Shown: one piece after another, positions 1-8,475 of the stretch
How the letters are laid out: each line of letters opens with the position of its first letter
Numbering within the stretch: position 1 is the stretch's first letter
From: an uncultured Bacteroidales bacterium
Lineage (GTDB): Bacteria > Bacteroidota > Bacteroidia > Bacteroidales > UBA932
Assembly: GCA_944322715.1 (NCBI GenBank)
Contig: CALUPT010000009.1
Span: 1 to 56,670, forward strand
Direction: 5' to 3'
Length of the DNA: 56,670 nt
Program-made: the position numbers and the translations under genes
The notes under the pieces: model-generated
Told to the model about the DNA's origin: nothing
The model's input: only the letters and a program-made list of their open reading frames with translations
The model's database searches: none

Positions 1-25
1 ATACCCCCCTCTCCGAAAGGGACTG

Positions 26-56
26 CAAAGATACGCACTTTTTCTTTCCTTCCAAA
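26..56 (-). promoter_or_regulatory. Bacteroidetes-type promoter facing left out of the window
   Basis: On the minus strand the -7 box TATCTTTG (26-33) matches TAnnTTTG. A TTTG -33 box lies at 53-56 with a 19 bp spacer, the usual Bacteroidetes spacing. It would drive a gene that begins left of base 1 and is not visible here. Confidence 0.55.
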
Positions 57-161
57 CTTTTTTCGAACTTTTTTTGATTTTTTTTGAAAATCTCCGGTAC
101 GCGCATCTTATTTTCGATTGTTTTCGACCATGACCGGATATGTATTTTATCCGGTATTTAT

Positions 162-169
162 TATATTTG
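162..169 (+). promoter_or_regulatory. -7 box for the protease-to-Tex gene run
   Basis: TATATTTG fits the Bacteroidetes -7 consensus TAnnTTTG. Transcription would begin near 175, about 48 bases before the protease start. I see no clear -33 TTTG at the expected spacing, so only half of the promoter is supported. Confidence 0.4.
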
Positions 170-222
170 CCTGCTGATATCCGCCCGGGACGTATCCGGA
201 CAACAGATAATTTACAGACGAT

Positions 223-3200
223 ATGATGAGAAAAAGCATTGCAGGCATTGCATCGCTGCTTCTGTGCACAGGCATGTATGCATCGGACAGCACTCCTTTA
301 TGGCTCAGGAAAAGCAGCATATCCCCTGACGGGACCAGGATCGCATTCAGTTATCAGGGCGACATATTCACTGTCCCTTCCGGCGGAGGTACGGCAGTAC
401 AGGTAACATCCAACCCGGCATACGACACGGACCCGATGTGGACGCCTGACGGAAAACGGATCGTATTCAGTTCGACCCGGGAGAAAAGCAAGGACATATT
501 CATTACGGCAGCTGAAGGTGGCGTACCGACAAGACTGACCGACTATCCGGGGCAGGAGACCCCGCTGGCAGTGCTGGATGATGGGACAATACTGTTCTCG
601 GCAGACATCCAGCCGGATGCCGGGTACGGAGGATTCCCGAACACAGCCCAAGTCTATGCGGTTCCGCTAACGGGAGGAAGACCGTACCGTGTGACATCCC
701 TCCCGATGGCATCCATAAGCGTGAACGGCGACAGGTCGGTCCTGTATGAAGACATAAAGGGGTATGAGGATCCTTTCAGAAAGCACCACACATCTTCCGT
801 CACAAGGGATATATGGCTGTACACTCCCGGTACGCCGGATAATGGCAGGAAAAATGACGGGAAGGGTGACTGCAGGCTGCGCATAGACGGGAACGGGAAT
901 TTCACGAGACTGTCACGGTTCAACGGAGAGGACAGGAATCCGGTATTCTCCGGGGATGGGGACACTTATTATTATATAAGTGAAAAGGACGGGTCGTTCA
1001 ACATCTACAGGAGCAGCATAGACAGGCCGGAAGAGGACAGGCAGATCACATTCTTCAAGGACCACCCTGTAAGATACATATCGGTGGCGGATGATGGGAC
1101 AGTCGCGTTCTCTTACGATGGAGAGCTGTACACGGTGAAGGCCGGAGAGGAACCGGAGAAAGTCGGCATTTCGATAATCAAGGACAGCAACGAGAGGGAA
1201 GAAAGCAGGATCACCCTGACATCGGGCATCACTTCGATGGCGGTATCCCCCAACGGGAAGGAGCTTGCAGTAATAGCAAGGGGCGATGTCTTTGTGATAT
1301 CAATAGACTACACCACTTCGAGGAGAATCACCGATACACCGGAACAGGAAAGGGACATCTGCTTCTCCAAAGACGGAAGGACCATCTACTATTCCTCCGA
1401 AAGGGACGGGCACTGGGGCATCTATGCGACCTCGCTCACGGACAAGAAGGACAAATATTTCATCTACTCGGTCAAGACAGCCGAAAAACGCATATCCGGA
1501 CCCGGAGAAACATGTTTCCAGCCGGCGGTATCCCCTGACGGGAAATGGATAGGATACCTGAGGGACAGGACAGAAATCGTGATACGGGACATCGGCAACG
1601 GCAAGGAGAAGTCCCTGCTGAAAGGGATGAACTATTCGTACTCTGATGGCGACCAGTATTTCGAATGGAGTCCTGACAGCAGATACATTCTCTGCAACTG
1701 CCAGGAGAACGGCGGCTGGAACAACGAGGACATTGCCCTGATCGACATCTCCACGGGAGAAATCACCAACCTGACCGAGAGCGGATACACGGACAGCAAT
1801 TTCCATTGGGCGCTGGACGGCAAGGCAATGACATGGCAGTCAGACCGGGCAGGCTACAGAAGCCACGGAAGCTGGGGCGCAGAGGATGACATCTACATAA
1901 TGTTCTTCGACGGGAAGGAATACATGGAGTTTCTCCGGGACGAGGAAGCCGATGAAATGGCCGGGCTGCTCGGCGATGACAAGGATAAGGAGAAGACGGA
2001 AGCCAAGGATTCCGTAAAGGAAGAGAAGAAAGCGGAGAAACTCGTCCTCGATCTCGACAACAGGGAGGACAGGACACTCAGGCTCACCGGATTTTCAGGA
2101 AGGCTCGGGGACTATTATCTCACGGAAGATGGCGGCAGACTGTTCTACATGACCAGAACGGAACAGTCGACCGACCTGTGCGTCCTCGACACCAAGGACA
2201 AATCCGTCAAAGTGATTGCCCGCAATACATCCGGCAGCATATTCCCATCTCCTGACGGAAAATACATCTACATCCTCTCTTCGGGCATATCGAGGATAGA
2301 TACCGGCAGTGATGCGAAAACTGCCGTGTCGTTCAGGGGAGAATTCGACTACAGGCCTGCCAGGGAGAGGGAATATATTTTCAACCATGCATGGAAACAG
2401 GTGGCCGACAAGTTCTATGACAAGGACATGCATAATGTCGACTGGGAATGGTACAGGGATGCCTACAGCCGTTTCCTGCCATACATAGACAACAACTATG
2501 ATTTCCAGGAAATGCTGTCGGAAATGCTGGGAGAGCTGAACGGCTCGCATACCGGAGCAAGGTACTTTGCGCCTTCCGGCCCGGGCATCGGGACTCTTGG
2601 AGTACTGTATGATGAGGACTATGAGGGAGACGGGCTGAAAATCAAGGAAGTCCTGAAAGGAGGCGTGATAGAGACCGCCGACCCCGACATAGAGGCAGAG
2701 GACATAATAACGGCAATCGATGGGAAACGGATTGCGGCCGGCAGCAGCTGGTTCGACCTGCTGGCATCAAGGACAGGGCAGAAAGTGCTTCTGACTGTAA
2801 AGAAGGCAGGAAAAAAGGAAAAGGACATTTACGTCGAGCCGGCCGGCTCGGACAGGAATCTGCTCTACAGGAGATGGGTACGTCATAATGAAGAACTCGT
2901 GAGGGAACTTTCGGGCGGACGGGTAGGATACGTGCATGTGAAAGGGATGGATTCCCCGAGCTTCAGGGAGGTGTACTCCAAGCTTTTAGGCAGATACCGC
3001 GGTTGCGAAGCCGTAATCGTGGACACCAGACATAACGGAGGCGGCTGGCTCCACGATGACCTGGCCACCCTGCTTTCAGGCAAGGCGTATGTCAGATACG
3101 AACCGCGTGGACAGTATATAGGTACGGATCCGTACAACAAATGGAACAAGCCATCCTGCGTCCTCATAGGAGAGGACAACTATTCCGATGCCTGCGGATT

Positions 3201-3504
3201 CCCGTACGTGTACAAGACCCTGGGTATAGGCAAACTCATCGGAGCCCCTGTACCGGGGACAATGACAGCCGTCTGGTGGGAACGGCAGATAGATCCGACC
3301 CTGGTATTCGGCATCCCGCAGGTGGGGACAAGGGGAATCAGGGAAGGAAGATATCTCGAGAACATGCAGATCGAGCCGGACATCCTGATATACAACGACC
3401 CGGCTTCAGTGCTCAACGGCAGGGACATGCAACTCGAGGCCGCCGTGGAGGAAATGTTGAAGACAATCGGAGAAAAACAGCATACAGGGCAGAAAAGCCG
3501 ATGA
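223..3504 (+). CDS. Tricorn-like S41 family serine protease with PDZ domain
   Basis: This is a 1093-residue secreted peptidase of the tricorn/S41 type, which in the family trims peptides exopeptidase-style. A signal peptide occupies about residues 1-21. It is followed by repeated beta-propeller blades of the WD40-like TolB type (motifs such as SPDGTRIAF and TPDGKRIVF) to about residue 700, a lysine/glutamate-rich linker near 590-630, a tricorn C1 helical domain, a PDZ domain near 790-880 and an S41 catalytic core. By analogy with Thermoplasma tricorn (Ser745, His746, Ser965, Glu1023), the catalytic residues are Ser775-His776 in GSHTG, the nucleophile Ser988 with Asp989 in YSDA, and probably Glu1046 in LEN. 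Two Met codons open the frame and the first is used here. The next gene begins 4 bases after the stop, which implies one transcript. Function is assigned by family, and the peptide substrate is unknown. Confidence 0.9.
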   Translation: MMRKSIAGIASLLLCTGMYASDSTPLWLRKSSISPDGTRIAFSYQGDIFTVPSGGGTAVQVTSNPAYDTDPMWTPDGKRIVFSSTREKSKDIFITAAEGGVPTRLTDYPGQETPLAVLDDGTILFSADIQPDAGYGGFPNTAQVYAVPLTGGRPYRVTSLPMASISVNGDRSVLYEDIKGYEDPFRKHHTSSVTRDIWLYTPGTPDNGRKNDGKGDCRLRIDGNGNFTRLSRFNGEDRNPVFSGDGDTYYYISEKDGSFNIYRSSIDRPEEDRQITFFKDHPVRYISVADDGTVAFSYDGELYTVKAGEEPEKVGISIIKDSNEREESRITLTSGITSMAVSPNGKELAVIARGDVFVISIDYTTSRRITDTPEQERDICFSKDGRTIYYSSERDGHWGIYATSLTDKKDKYFIYSVKTAEKRISGPGETCFQPAVSPDGKWIGYLRDRTEIVIRDIGNGKEKSLLKGMNYSYSDGDQYFEWSPDSRYILCNCQENGGWNNEDIALIDISTGEITNLTESGYTDSNFHWALDGKAMTWQSDRAGYRSHGSWGAEDDIYIMFFDGKEYMEFLRDEEADEMAGLLGDDKDKEKTEAKDSVKEEKKAEKLVLDLDNREDRTLRLTGFSGRLGDYYLTEDGGRLFYMTRTEQSTDLCVLDTKDKSVKVIARNTSGSIFPSPDGKYIYILSSGISRIDTGSDAKTAVSFRGEFDYRPAREREYIFNHAWKQVADKFYDKDMHNVDWEWYRDAYSRFLPYIDNNYDFQEMLSEMLGELNGSHTGARYFAPSGPGIGTLGVLYDEDYEGDGLKIKEVLKGGVIETADPDIEAEDIITAIDGKRIAAGSSWFDLLASRTGQKVLLTVKKAGKKEKDIYVEPAGSDRNLLYRRWVRHNEELVRELSGGRVGYVHVKGMDSPSFREVYSKLLGRYRGCEAVIVDTRHNGGGWLHDDLATLLSGKAYVRYEPRGQYIGTDPYNKWNKPSCVLIGEDNYSDACGFPYVYKTLGIGKLIGAPVPGTMTAVWWERQIDPTLVFGIPQVGTRGIREGRYLENMQIEPDILIYNDPASVLNGRDMQLEAAVEEMLKTIGEKQHTGQKSR

Positions 3505-3508
3505 GACT

Positions 3509-4282
3509 ATGGACAACAGGACATCCGTCGCAAATGACAGGAAAGCAGTCATTATTCCTACATACAACGAAAAGGAAAATATAGAGAACATCACAAGGGC
3601 AGTGTTCGGTCTTGAGGGGGAATACCATATAATAATAATAGATGATGGTTCGCCCGATGGAACGGCAGACATTGTAAAAAGGCTGCAGAAGGAGTTCCCG
3701 GAAAGGCTGTTTCTGATCGAAAGACAGGGAAAGCTCGGTCTGGGCACCGCATATATCACAGGCTTCAAGTGGGCCATAGGACACGGATACGACTATATAT
3801 TCGAGATGGATGCAGACTTCTCGCACAATCCGGAAGACCTTCCGAGACTGTACAGGACATGCAGCGAGGAAGGGGCTGACCTTGCAATAGGCTCCAGATA
3901 CTGCAATGGAGTGAGCGTGATCAACTGGCCGATCGGGAGGGTCGTCATGTCGTACTTCGCTTCCGTATATGTGCGCAAGGTGCTGGGGATGAAGGTCTAT
4001 GACACCACGGCAGGATTCAAGTGCTACAGGCGGGAGGTGCTCGACACCATGGATCTGGACAGGATACGGATGAAGGGATACGGATTCCAGATAGAGATGA
4101 AATACACTGCATTCAGGTTAGGTTTCAGGCTGAAGGAAGTGCCCATAATATTCGTGGACAGGAAAGAGGGGACATCGAAAATGAGCAGCGGAATCTTCGG
4201 AGAGGCTTTCTGGGGAGTAATAGGCATGAGATTCAGGAAGATAAGGCCTCGGGAAGGAGCTGAGGCCCATAAGGGAAAATGA
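3509..4282 (+). CDS. Polyprenol-phosphate sugar (mannosyl) transferase, GT2 family
   Basis: A 257-residue cytosolic or membrane-associated GT2 enzyme resembling dolichyl/polyprenol monophosphomannose synthase (DPM1). Such enzymes move a sugar from a GDP- or UDP-sugar onto a lipid phosphate carrier for later use outside the membrane. The start of the fold reads VIIPTYNEKENIE, the nucleotide-binding DDGSPDGT lies near residues 45-52, and the metal-binding DAD motif is at residues 101-103 (FEMDADFSHNPEDL). There is no C-terminal membrane domain, so it is the short, soluble form. It begins 4 bases after the protease and ends 15 bases before the dihydroorotase gene, consistent with an operon. The donor sugar cannot be read from the sequence. 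Confidence 0.88.
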   Translation: MDNRTSVANDRKAVIIPTYNEKENIENITRAVFGLEGEYHIIIIDDGSPDGTADIVKRLQKEFPERLFLIERQGKLGLGTAYITGFKWAIGHGYDYIFEMDADFSHNPEDLPRLYRTCSEEGADLAIGSRYCNGVSVINWPIGRVVMSYFASVYVRKVLGMKVYDTTAGFKCYRREVLDTMDLDRIRMKGYGFQIEMKYTAFRLGFRLKEVPIIFVDRKEGTSKMSSGIFGEAFWGVIGMRFRKIRPREGAEAHKGK

Positions 4283-4297
4283 CAGGAGGATGAAGGA

Positions 4298-5689
4298 ATG
4301 AAGACTACCTTATTATATGGAGGGACTCTCGTCACAGGAAAGGAATGCGGTCTTGGAGCCGTCCTGATCGCCGGAGACAGGATTGCCGGAGTGTATTTCG
4401 AGAATGGCGGGGACGGGAAGGACAGGGCCTGCATAGAGGAATGGAAGGGGAAGGCGGATGAGAGAGTGGATGTTGCAGGCAAGATCATCATGGCAGGAGG
4501 AATCGATGCCCATGTGCATTTCCGAGAGCCGGGCATGAGCCATAAGGCCGACATGGAAACCGAATCGAGGGCGGCTCTCCTCGGAGGGGTGACATCATTC
4601 ATCGACATGCCGAACACGAAACCTGCGACCGTAACGTTGGAGTCGGTGGAGGAAAAGGCTGCAATGGCGGCAGGACGGTCATACGCCAACTACGGATTCC
4701 ACCTCGGGGCGACAAACGACAACCTCGGGGAACTGGAGGACGCCGCCGGGAATCACGGGAAAGATTTCGGCGGAATCAAGGTGTTCATGGGATCATCCAC
4801 CGGAAACATGCTCGTGGATTCTGCGGAAACCCTCGAGGGAATCTTCTCCATCAAGGGGAAACCTGTCCTGGTACACTGCGAGGATGAACTGACGATACGG
4901 GACAATCTGGCAAGGGCGACGGAACGGTACGGTCAGGAGATACCTTTCGGAATGCACCCAGAAATCAGGAGCAGAAGAGCATGCATCCTCTCATCCGCCA
5001 GGGCTTTGGAGCTGGCGATGGACAAGGGCACCGCACTCCATCTGCTGCATGTCTCTACGGCAGAGGAACTGAAAATGGCCGCTGCGGCGAAAGTGCATAA
5101 CCCGCACATAACAGTGGAAACTTCAGCCAACTACCTATGGTTCAGCGACAAGGACTATGACAGGCTGGGCAGCAGGGTGAAATGCAACCCATCAGTCAAG
5201 ACCGAGGCCGACAGGGCCGCCCTCAGGGAAGGGCTGAAATCCGGAGTCGTGGACACCATCGGCTCTGACCATGCCCCGCATCTGCCATCCGAAAAGGAAG
5301 GCGGATACTGCAGTGCCCCATCAGGAATGCCATCCATCCAGCAGGCTCTGCCTGTCCTGCTCACAGTGGCAGCAGAAGAAGGCATTCCACTGACAAGGAT
5401 AACGGCTGTCTTTTCCGAAAAGGCAGCGGAGATATTCCGCATTAAGGACAGGGGCAGACTGCAGGCAGGATATTTTGCGGACATAGTAGTCGCAGACCCT
5501 GCCGCAGAGGATACAGTCACGAAAGAAGGACTGCTCTACAAATGCGGCTGGTCCCCGTATGAGGGATGCCGGCTCACGGGGAAGGTGGAAACGGTGTTCG
5601 TGAACGGAGAAGCGGCGGTAAGGAACGGGACAGTCACGGAAAAGCCGTACGGAAGACGGCTCATTTTCGGACAGGACCGTACGCGATAA
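4298..5689 (+). CDS. pyrC: Dihydroorotase
   Basis: A 463-residue zinc amidohydrolase catalysing the reversible cyclisation of carbamoyl-aspartate to dihydroorotate in pyrimidine synthesis. The metal motif DAHVHFREPG places ligands at His72 and His74. Lys161 (IKVFMGSSTG) sits where the carboxylated lysine of related amidohydrolases lies. Further metal or catalytic positions are His193 (LVHCED), the His of LLHVSTAEE and the Asp of GSDHAPH. The presence of all these residues indicates an active enzyme and not a PyrC-like pseudoenzyme. The ATG chosen leaves a 15-base gap after the sugar transferase gene. The gene neighbours share no pathway, so this is a housekeeping operon of mixed content. Allantoinase or hydantoinase is less likely because the FREPG and GSDHAPH motifs fit dihydroorotase. 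Confidence 0.92.
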   Translation: MKTTLLYGGTLVTGKECGLGAVLIAGDRIAGVYFENGGDGKDRACIEEWKGKADERVDVAGKIIMAGGIDAHVHFREPGMSHKADMETESRAALLGGVTSFIDMPNTKPATVTLESVEEKAAMAAGRSYANYGFHLGATNDNLGELEDAAGNHGKDFGGIKVFMGSSTGNMLVDSAETLEGIFSIKGKPVLVHCEDELTIRDNLARATERYGQEIPFGMHPEIRSRRACILSSARALELAMDKGTALHLLHVSTAEELKMAAAAKVHNPHITVETSANYLWFSDKDYDRLGSRVKCNPSVKTEADRAALREGLKSGVVDTIGSDHAPHLPSEKEGGYCSAPSGMPSIQQALPVLLTVAAEEGIPLTRITAVFSEKAAEIFRIKDRGRLQAGYFADIVVADPAAEDTVTKEGLLYKCGWSPYEGCRLTGKVETVFVNGEAAVRNGTVTEKPYGRRLIFGQDRTR

Positions 5690-5723
5690 TTCAAGACGGT
5701 TTATAAAGACAAGGACTGGTTGT

Positions 5724-6632
5724 ATGAAGAAAAACGGATACAAATTCAAGGCATATCTGTATTTGGTGTCAATACTTGCCATCACACTGTGGGGCATATC
5801 GTATATATGGACCGACAAACTGATACACCTTGACATCCCCGTATTCTATTTCGTGTTCGTACGTATCCTTCTGGCAGGAGTCTGCCTTCTGCTTCTGAAC
5901 ATCGCCACCGGACAGATGCAGCGGATACACAGGAAAGACCTGCCGAAATTTCTCCTGCTTGCCCTTTTCGAACCGTTCGTATATTTCCTCGCCGAATCAT
6001 ACGGGATAAAGCTCACGGGATCCCCTACCCTCAGTTCGATGGTCATAGCGACTATCCCCATCTTTTCCGTCGCCGCAGGATTCCTGTTCTTCAGGGAACG
6101 CATCAACCTGGTCAACATGATCGGAATACTCATGGCCATCGGTGGAATATGTCTGGTAGTCATGAGCCGCGGCAAGGTCGGGCCGAACTTCATCTGGGGC
6201 ATCATTCTTCTGCTGATTGCCGTAATAAGCGAGGTAGGGCACGCATCTGTGACCAAAAGCCTGTCCGGAAACTATTCCAGTCAGGTGATTGTCATGTACC
6301 AGTTCCTGATAGGCTCGGTCTATCTTCTTCCTCTGTTCATCACCAAAGGTCTCGAGAATTTCGAACCGCGATATCTGGAACCCGAGGTATGGACTCCGGT
6401 CATCTGCCTTGCCATACTGTGTTCGAGCCTGGCATTCTCCCTATGGGTCAACACAATAAAACATCTTGGAGTAGCCAGATCAAGCATATTCGCAGCACTG
6501 ATACCGGTGGCATCCGCCCTGTCATCCTGGGCTCTCGGATATGAATTCCTGACAATGAGGCAGTGGAGCGGCGTCCTTGTCTCCGCCATAGGAGTGATCC
6601 TGTCGCAATATTGCATGAAACAGCAGAAATGA
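5724..6632 (+). CDS. EamA/DMT family transporter
   Basis: A 302-residue inner-membrane protein with about ten hydrophobic segments in two repeats, the EamA (RhaT/YdcZ) drug/metabolite transporter layout. The pattern ITLWGISYIWTDKLI near the N-terminus and the second-half VARSSIFAALIPVASALSSW are typical of the two EamA halves. Members export amino acids, metabolites or drugs. The substrate cannot be inferred. Its TGA stop overlaps the ATG of the ClC channel gene (ATGA), implying translational coupling. Confidence 0.88.
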   Translation: MKKNGYKFKAYLYLVSILAITLWGISYIWTDKLIHLDIPVFYFVFVRILLAGVCLLLLNIATGQMQRIHRKDLPKFLLLALFEPFVYFLAESYGIKLTGSPTLSSMVIATIPIFSVAAGFLFFRERINLVNMIGILMAIGGICLVVMSRGKVGPNFIWGIILLLIAVISEVGHASVTKSLSGNYSSQVIVMYQFLIGSVYLLPLFITKGLENFEPRYLEPEVWTPVICLAILCSSLAFSLWVNTIKHLGVARSSIFAALIPVASALSSWALGYEFLTMRQWSGVLVSAIGVILSQYCMKQQK

Positions 6633-8422
6633 AGTCGCCTGCAGTCAAATACGTGCTCGGCCCTTTGAGAAGGGTGCTCCAGAGGCTTCCGGAAAGGAAC
6701 ATGCTTCTGGTCCTCTCCCTGTTTGTAGGTATCGCCTGCGGACTGGCATCGGTCCTGCTGAAAGAGGCCATCGAATGGATACACCACGGACTGACCTCAT
6801 GGTTCGGGCCTGAAGTGACATTCAACTACCTGTATCTTATCTATCCGGGCATCGGCATGCTGATAGCCATGCTGTTTGTCCGCCATGTCATCAAGGACAA
6901 CATCGGGCACGGAGTGACAAAAGTCCTGCTGGCAGTATCCAAGAACGAATCCAAGATACGCCCGCACAACATGTGGTCATCCCTGCTCGCAAGTTCCGTG
7001 ACCATCGGGTTCGGAGGGTCTGTCGGAGCGGAAGCCCCCATTGTCTATACCGGAGCCGCAATAGGCTCCAACATAGCAAGGTACATGGGAATGTCGTACA
7101 AGAACATGACGATACTTCTCGGATGCGGGGCCGCCGGTGCTGTCGCGGGAATATTCAAGGCCCCCCTTGCAGGAGTGCTCTTCACTTTAGAGATACTGCT
7201 GTTCAATATCTCGATGTCATCGATTCTGCCGCTGCTTCTGTCCACGGTCTCGGCCACGGTCGTATCCTATCTTTTTCTCGGGGACTCGCTGCCGTTCGAG
7301 TGTACGCTCGCACCTTTCGAAATGCACAACATACCGTTCTATGTCGTGCTCGCCCTGTTCTGCGCAGCTTTCTCCGTCTATTTCACCCGGACCACACTCT
7401 GGCTCGAAGACAGGATAAAGAGCGTAAAGAACCCGTACAGGAGATGGGCCATGTCGGCTGTCTGTCTCGGTCTGCTGATATTCCTGTTTCCTCCGCTGTA
7501 CGGAGAGGGATACGAATATGTGAGCGTCCTGCTCAACGGCGGGCAGATCGACCTCGATGGCAGGACCGTGCTCTCGTTCTTCATGGACAGCAACTGGACG
7601 ATACCTCTGTTTTTCCTGCTTATCCTGATCCTGAAAGTATTCTCAATGTCCTTCACCAATGCCGGAGGAGGAGTCGGAGGAACATTCGGACCTACCCTTT
7701 TCGTGGGTGCGATTGCGGGATTCGTAGTCGCGAGAGTGATAAATCTGATATTCGCCGGGACAGGAATATCCGTCCCGGAACAGAATTTCGTGTTGGTGGG
7801 CATGGCGGGACTGATGGCCGGAGTGATGCAGGCGCCGATGACGGCCATCTTCCTTATAGCCGAAATATCCGGCGGCTACGAGCTGCTGATACCGCTCATC
7901 CTCACGGCCACCATATCGTTCGGGGCGACGCGGATGGTGGAACAGTATTCCATATATACCAAGCGTATAGCCAACAGGGGCGAACTCCTCACGCACGACA
8001 GCGACCAGGCCGTGCTGACACTGTTGAAGACCGGCGACCTGATCGAATCGGACTTCACGACTGTCCGCATCGATGACACTCTCGGGGCGCTGGTGGACGC
8101 CGTTTCGAAGTCTTCCCGCAACATTTTCCCGGTCATCGATTCGAAGAAGCATTTCCAGGGATATGTCAGTCTGGAGGACATAAGGAAAGACATGTTCAAG
8201 AAAGACCTGTACGACAGCCTGCATGTCTACAATTTCATGAGGTCGACACCGGAATATGTCTACATCGATGAGAAAATGGACGCGGTAATGGCCAAGTTCG
8301 AAAAGACCGGGGCATGGAACCTGCCCGTGGTGGACAAGGACAGGACATATCTCGGTTTCGTGTCCAAATCGAAGATATTTTCAGCATACCGGGACCAGCT
8401 GAAACAGGTTTCGCACGATTAG
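6629..8422 (+). CDS. ClC-type voltage-gated chloride channel/transporter with CBS domains
   Basis: A 597-residue ClC family anion channel or Cl-/H+ antiporter. The reading frame is open 66 bases further upstream, but that part lies inside the EamA gene; the ATG at 6629 overlapping the EamA stop is the sensible start. The anion-pathway motif GGSVGAEAPIV carries the gating glutamate, and GVGGTFGPTLFVGA near residue 350 is the second selectivity-filter element. About ten helices end near residue 440 and two cytoplasmic CBS domains follow (about 460-590), which in the family bind adenine nucleotides. It is co-transcribed with EamA, and Tex follows after 53 bases. Confidence 0.9.
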   Translation: MKSPAVKYVLGPLRRVLQRLPERNMLLVLSLFVGIACGLASVLLKEAIEWIHHGLTSWFGPEVTFNYLYLIYPGIGMLIAMLFVRHVIKDNIGHGVTKVLLAVSKNESKIRPHNMWSSLLASSVTIGFGGSVGAEAPIVYTGAAIGSNIARYMGMSYKNMTILLGCGAAGAVAGIFKAPLAGVLFTLEILLFNISMSSILPLLLSTVSATVVSYLFLGDSLPFECTLAPFEMHNIPFYVVLALFCAAFSVYFTRTTLWLEDRIKSVKNPYRRWAMSAVCLGLLIFLFPPLYGEGYEYVSVLLNGGQIDLDGRTVLSFFMDSNWTIPLFFLLILILKVFSMSFTNAGGGVGGTFGPTLFVGAIAGFVVARVINLIFAGTGISVPEQNFVLVGMAGLMAGVMQAPMTAIFLIAEISGGYELLIPLILTATISFGATRMVEQYSIYTKRIANRGELLTHDSDQAVLTLLKTGDLIESDFTTVRIDDTLGALVDAVSKSSRNIFPVIDSKKHFQGYVSLEDIRKDMFKKDLYDSLHVYNFMRSTPEYVYIDEKMDAVMAKFEKTGAWNLPVVDKDRTYLGFVSKSKIFSAYRDQLKQVSHD

Positions 8423-8475
8423 GCATTTCCCGCCGTTCCAATATCTACTGAAAAAAATCAAAAAACATAACGGAC

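Noticed and set aside
84..329. 81-codon open frame at the left edge
   Set aside because: Overlaps the start of the protease gene in another frame, has no family resemblance, and includes the promoter region.
6973..8076. 367-codon frame inside the ClC gene
   Set aside because: Arg-rich out-of-frame translation of a certain membrane protein gene.
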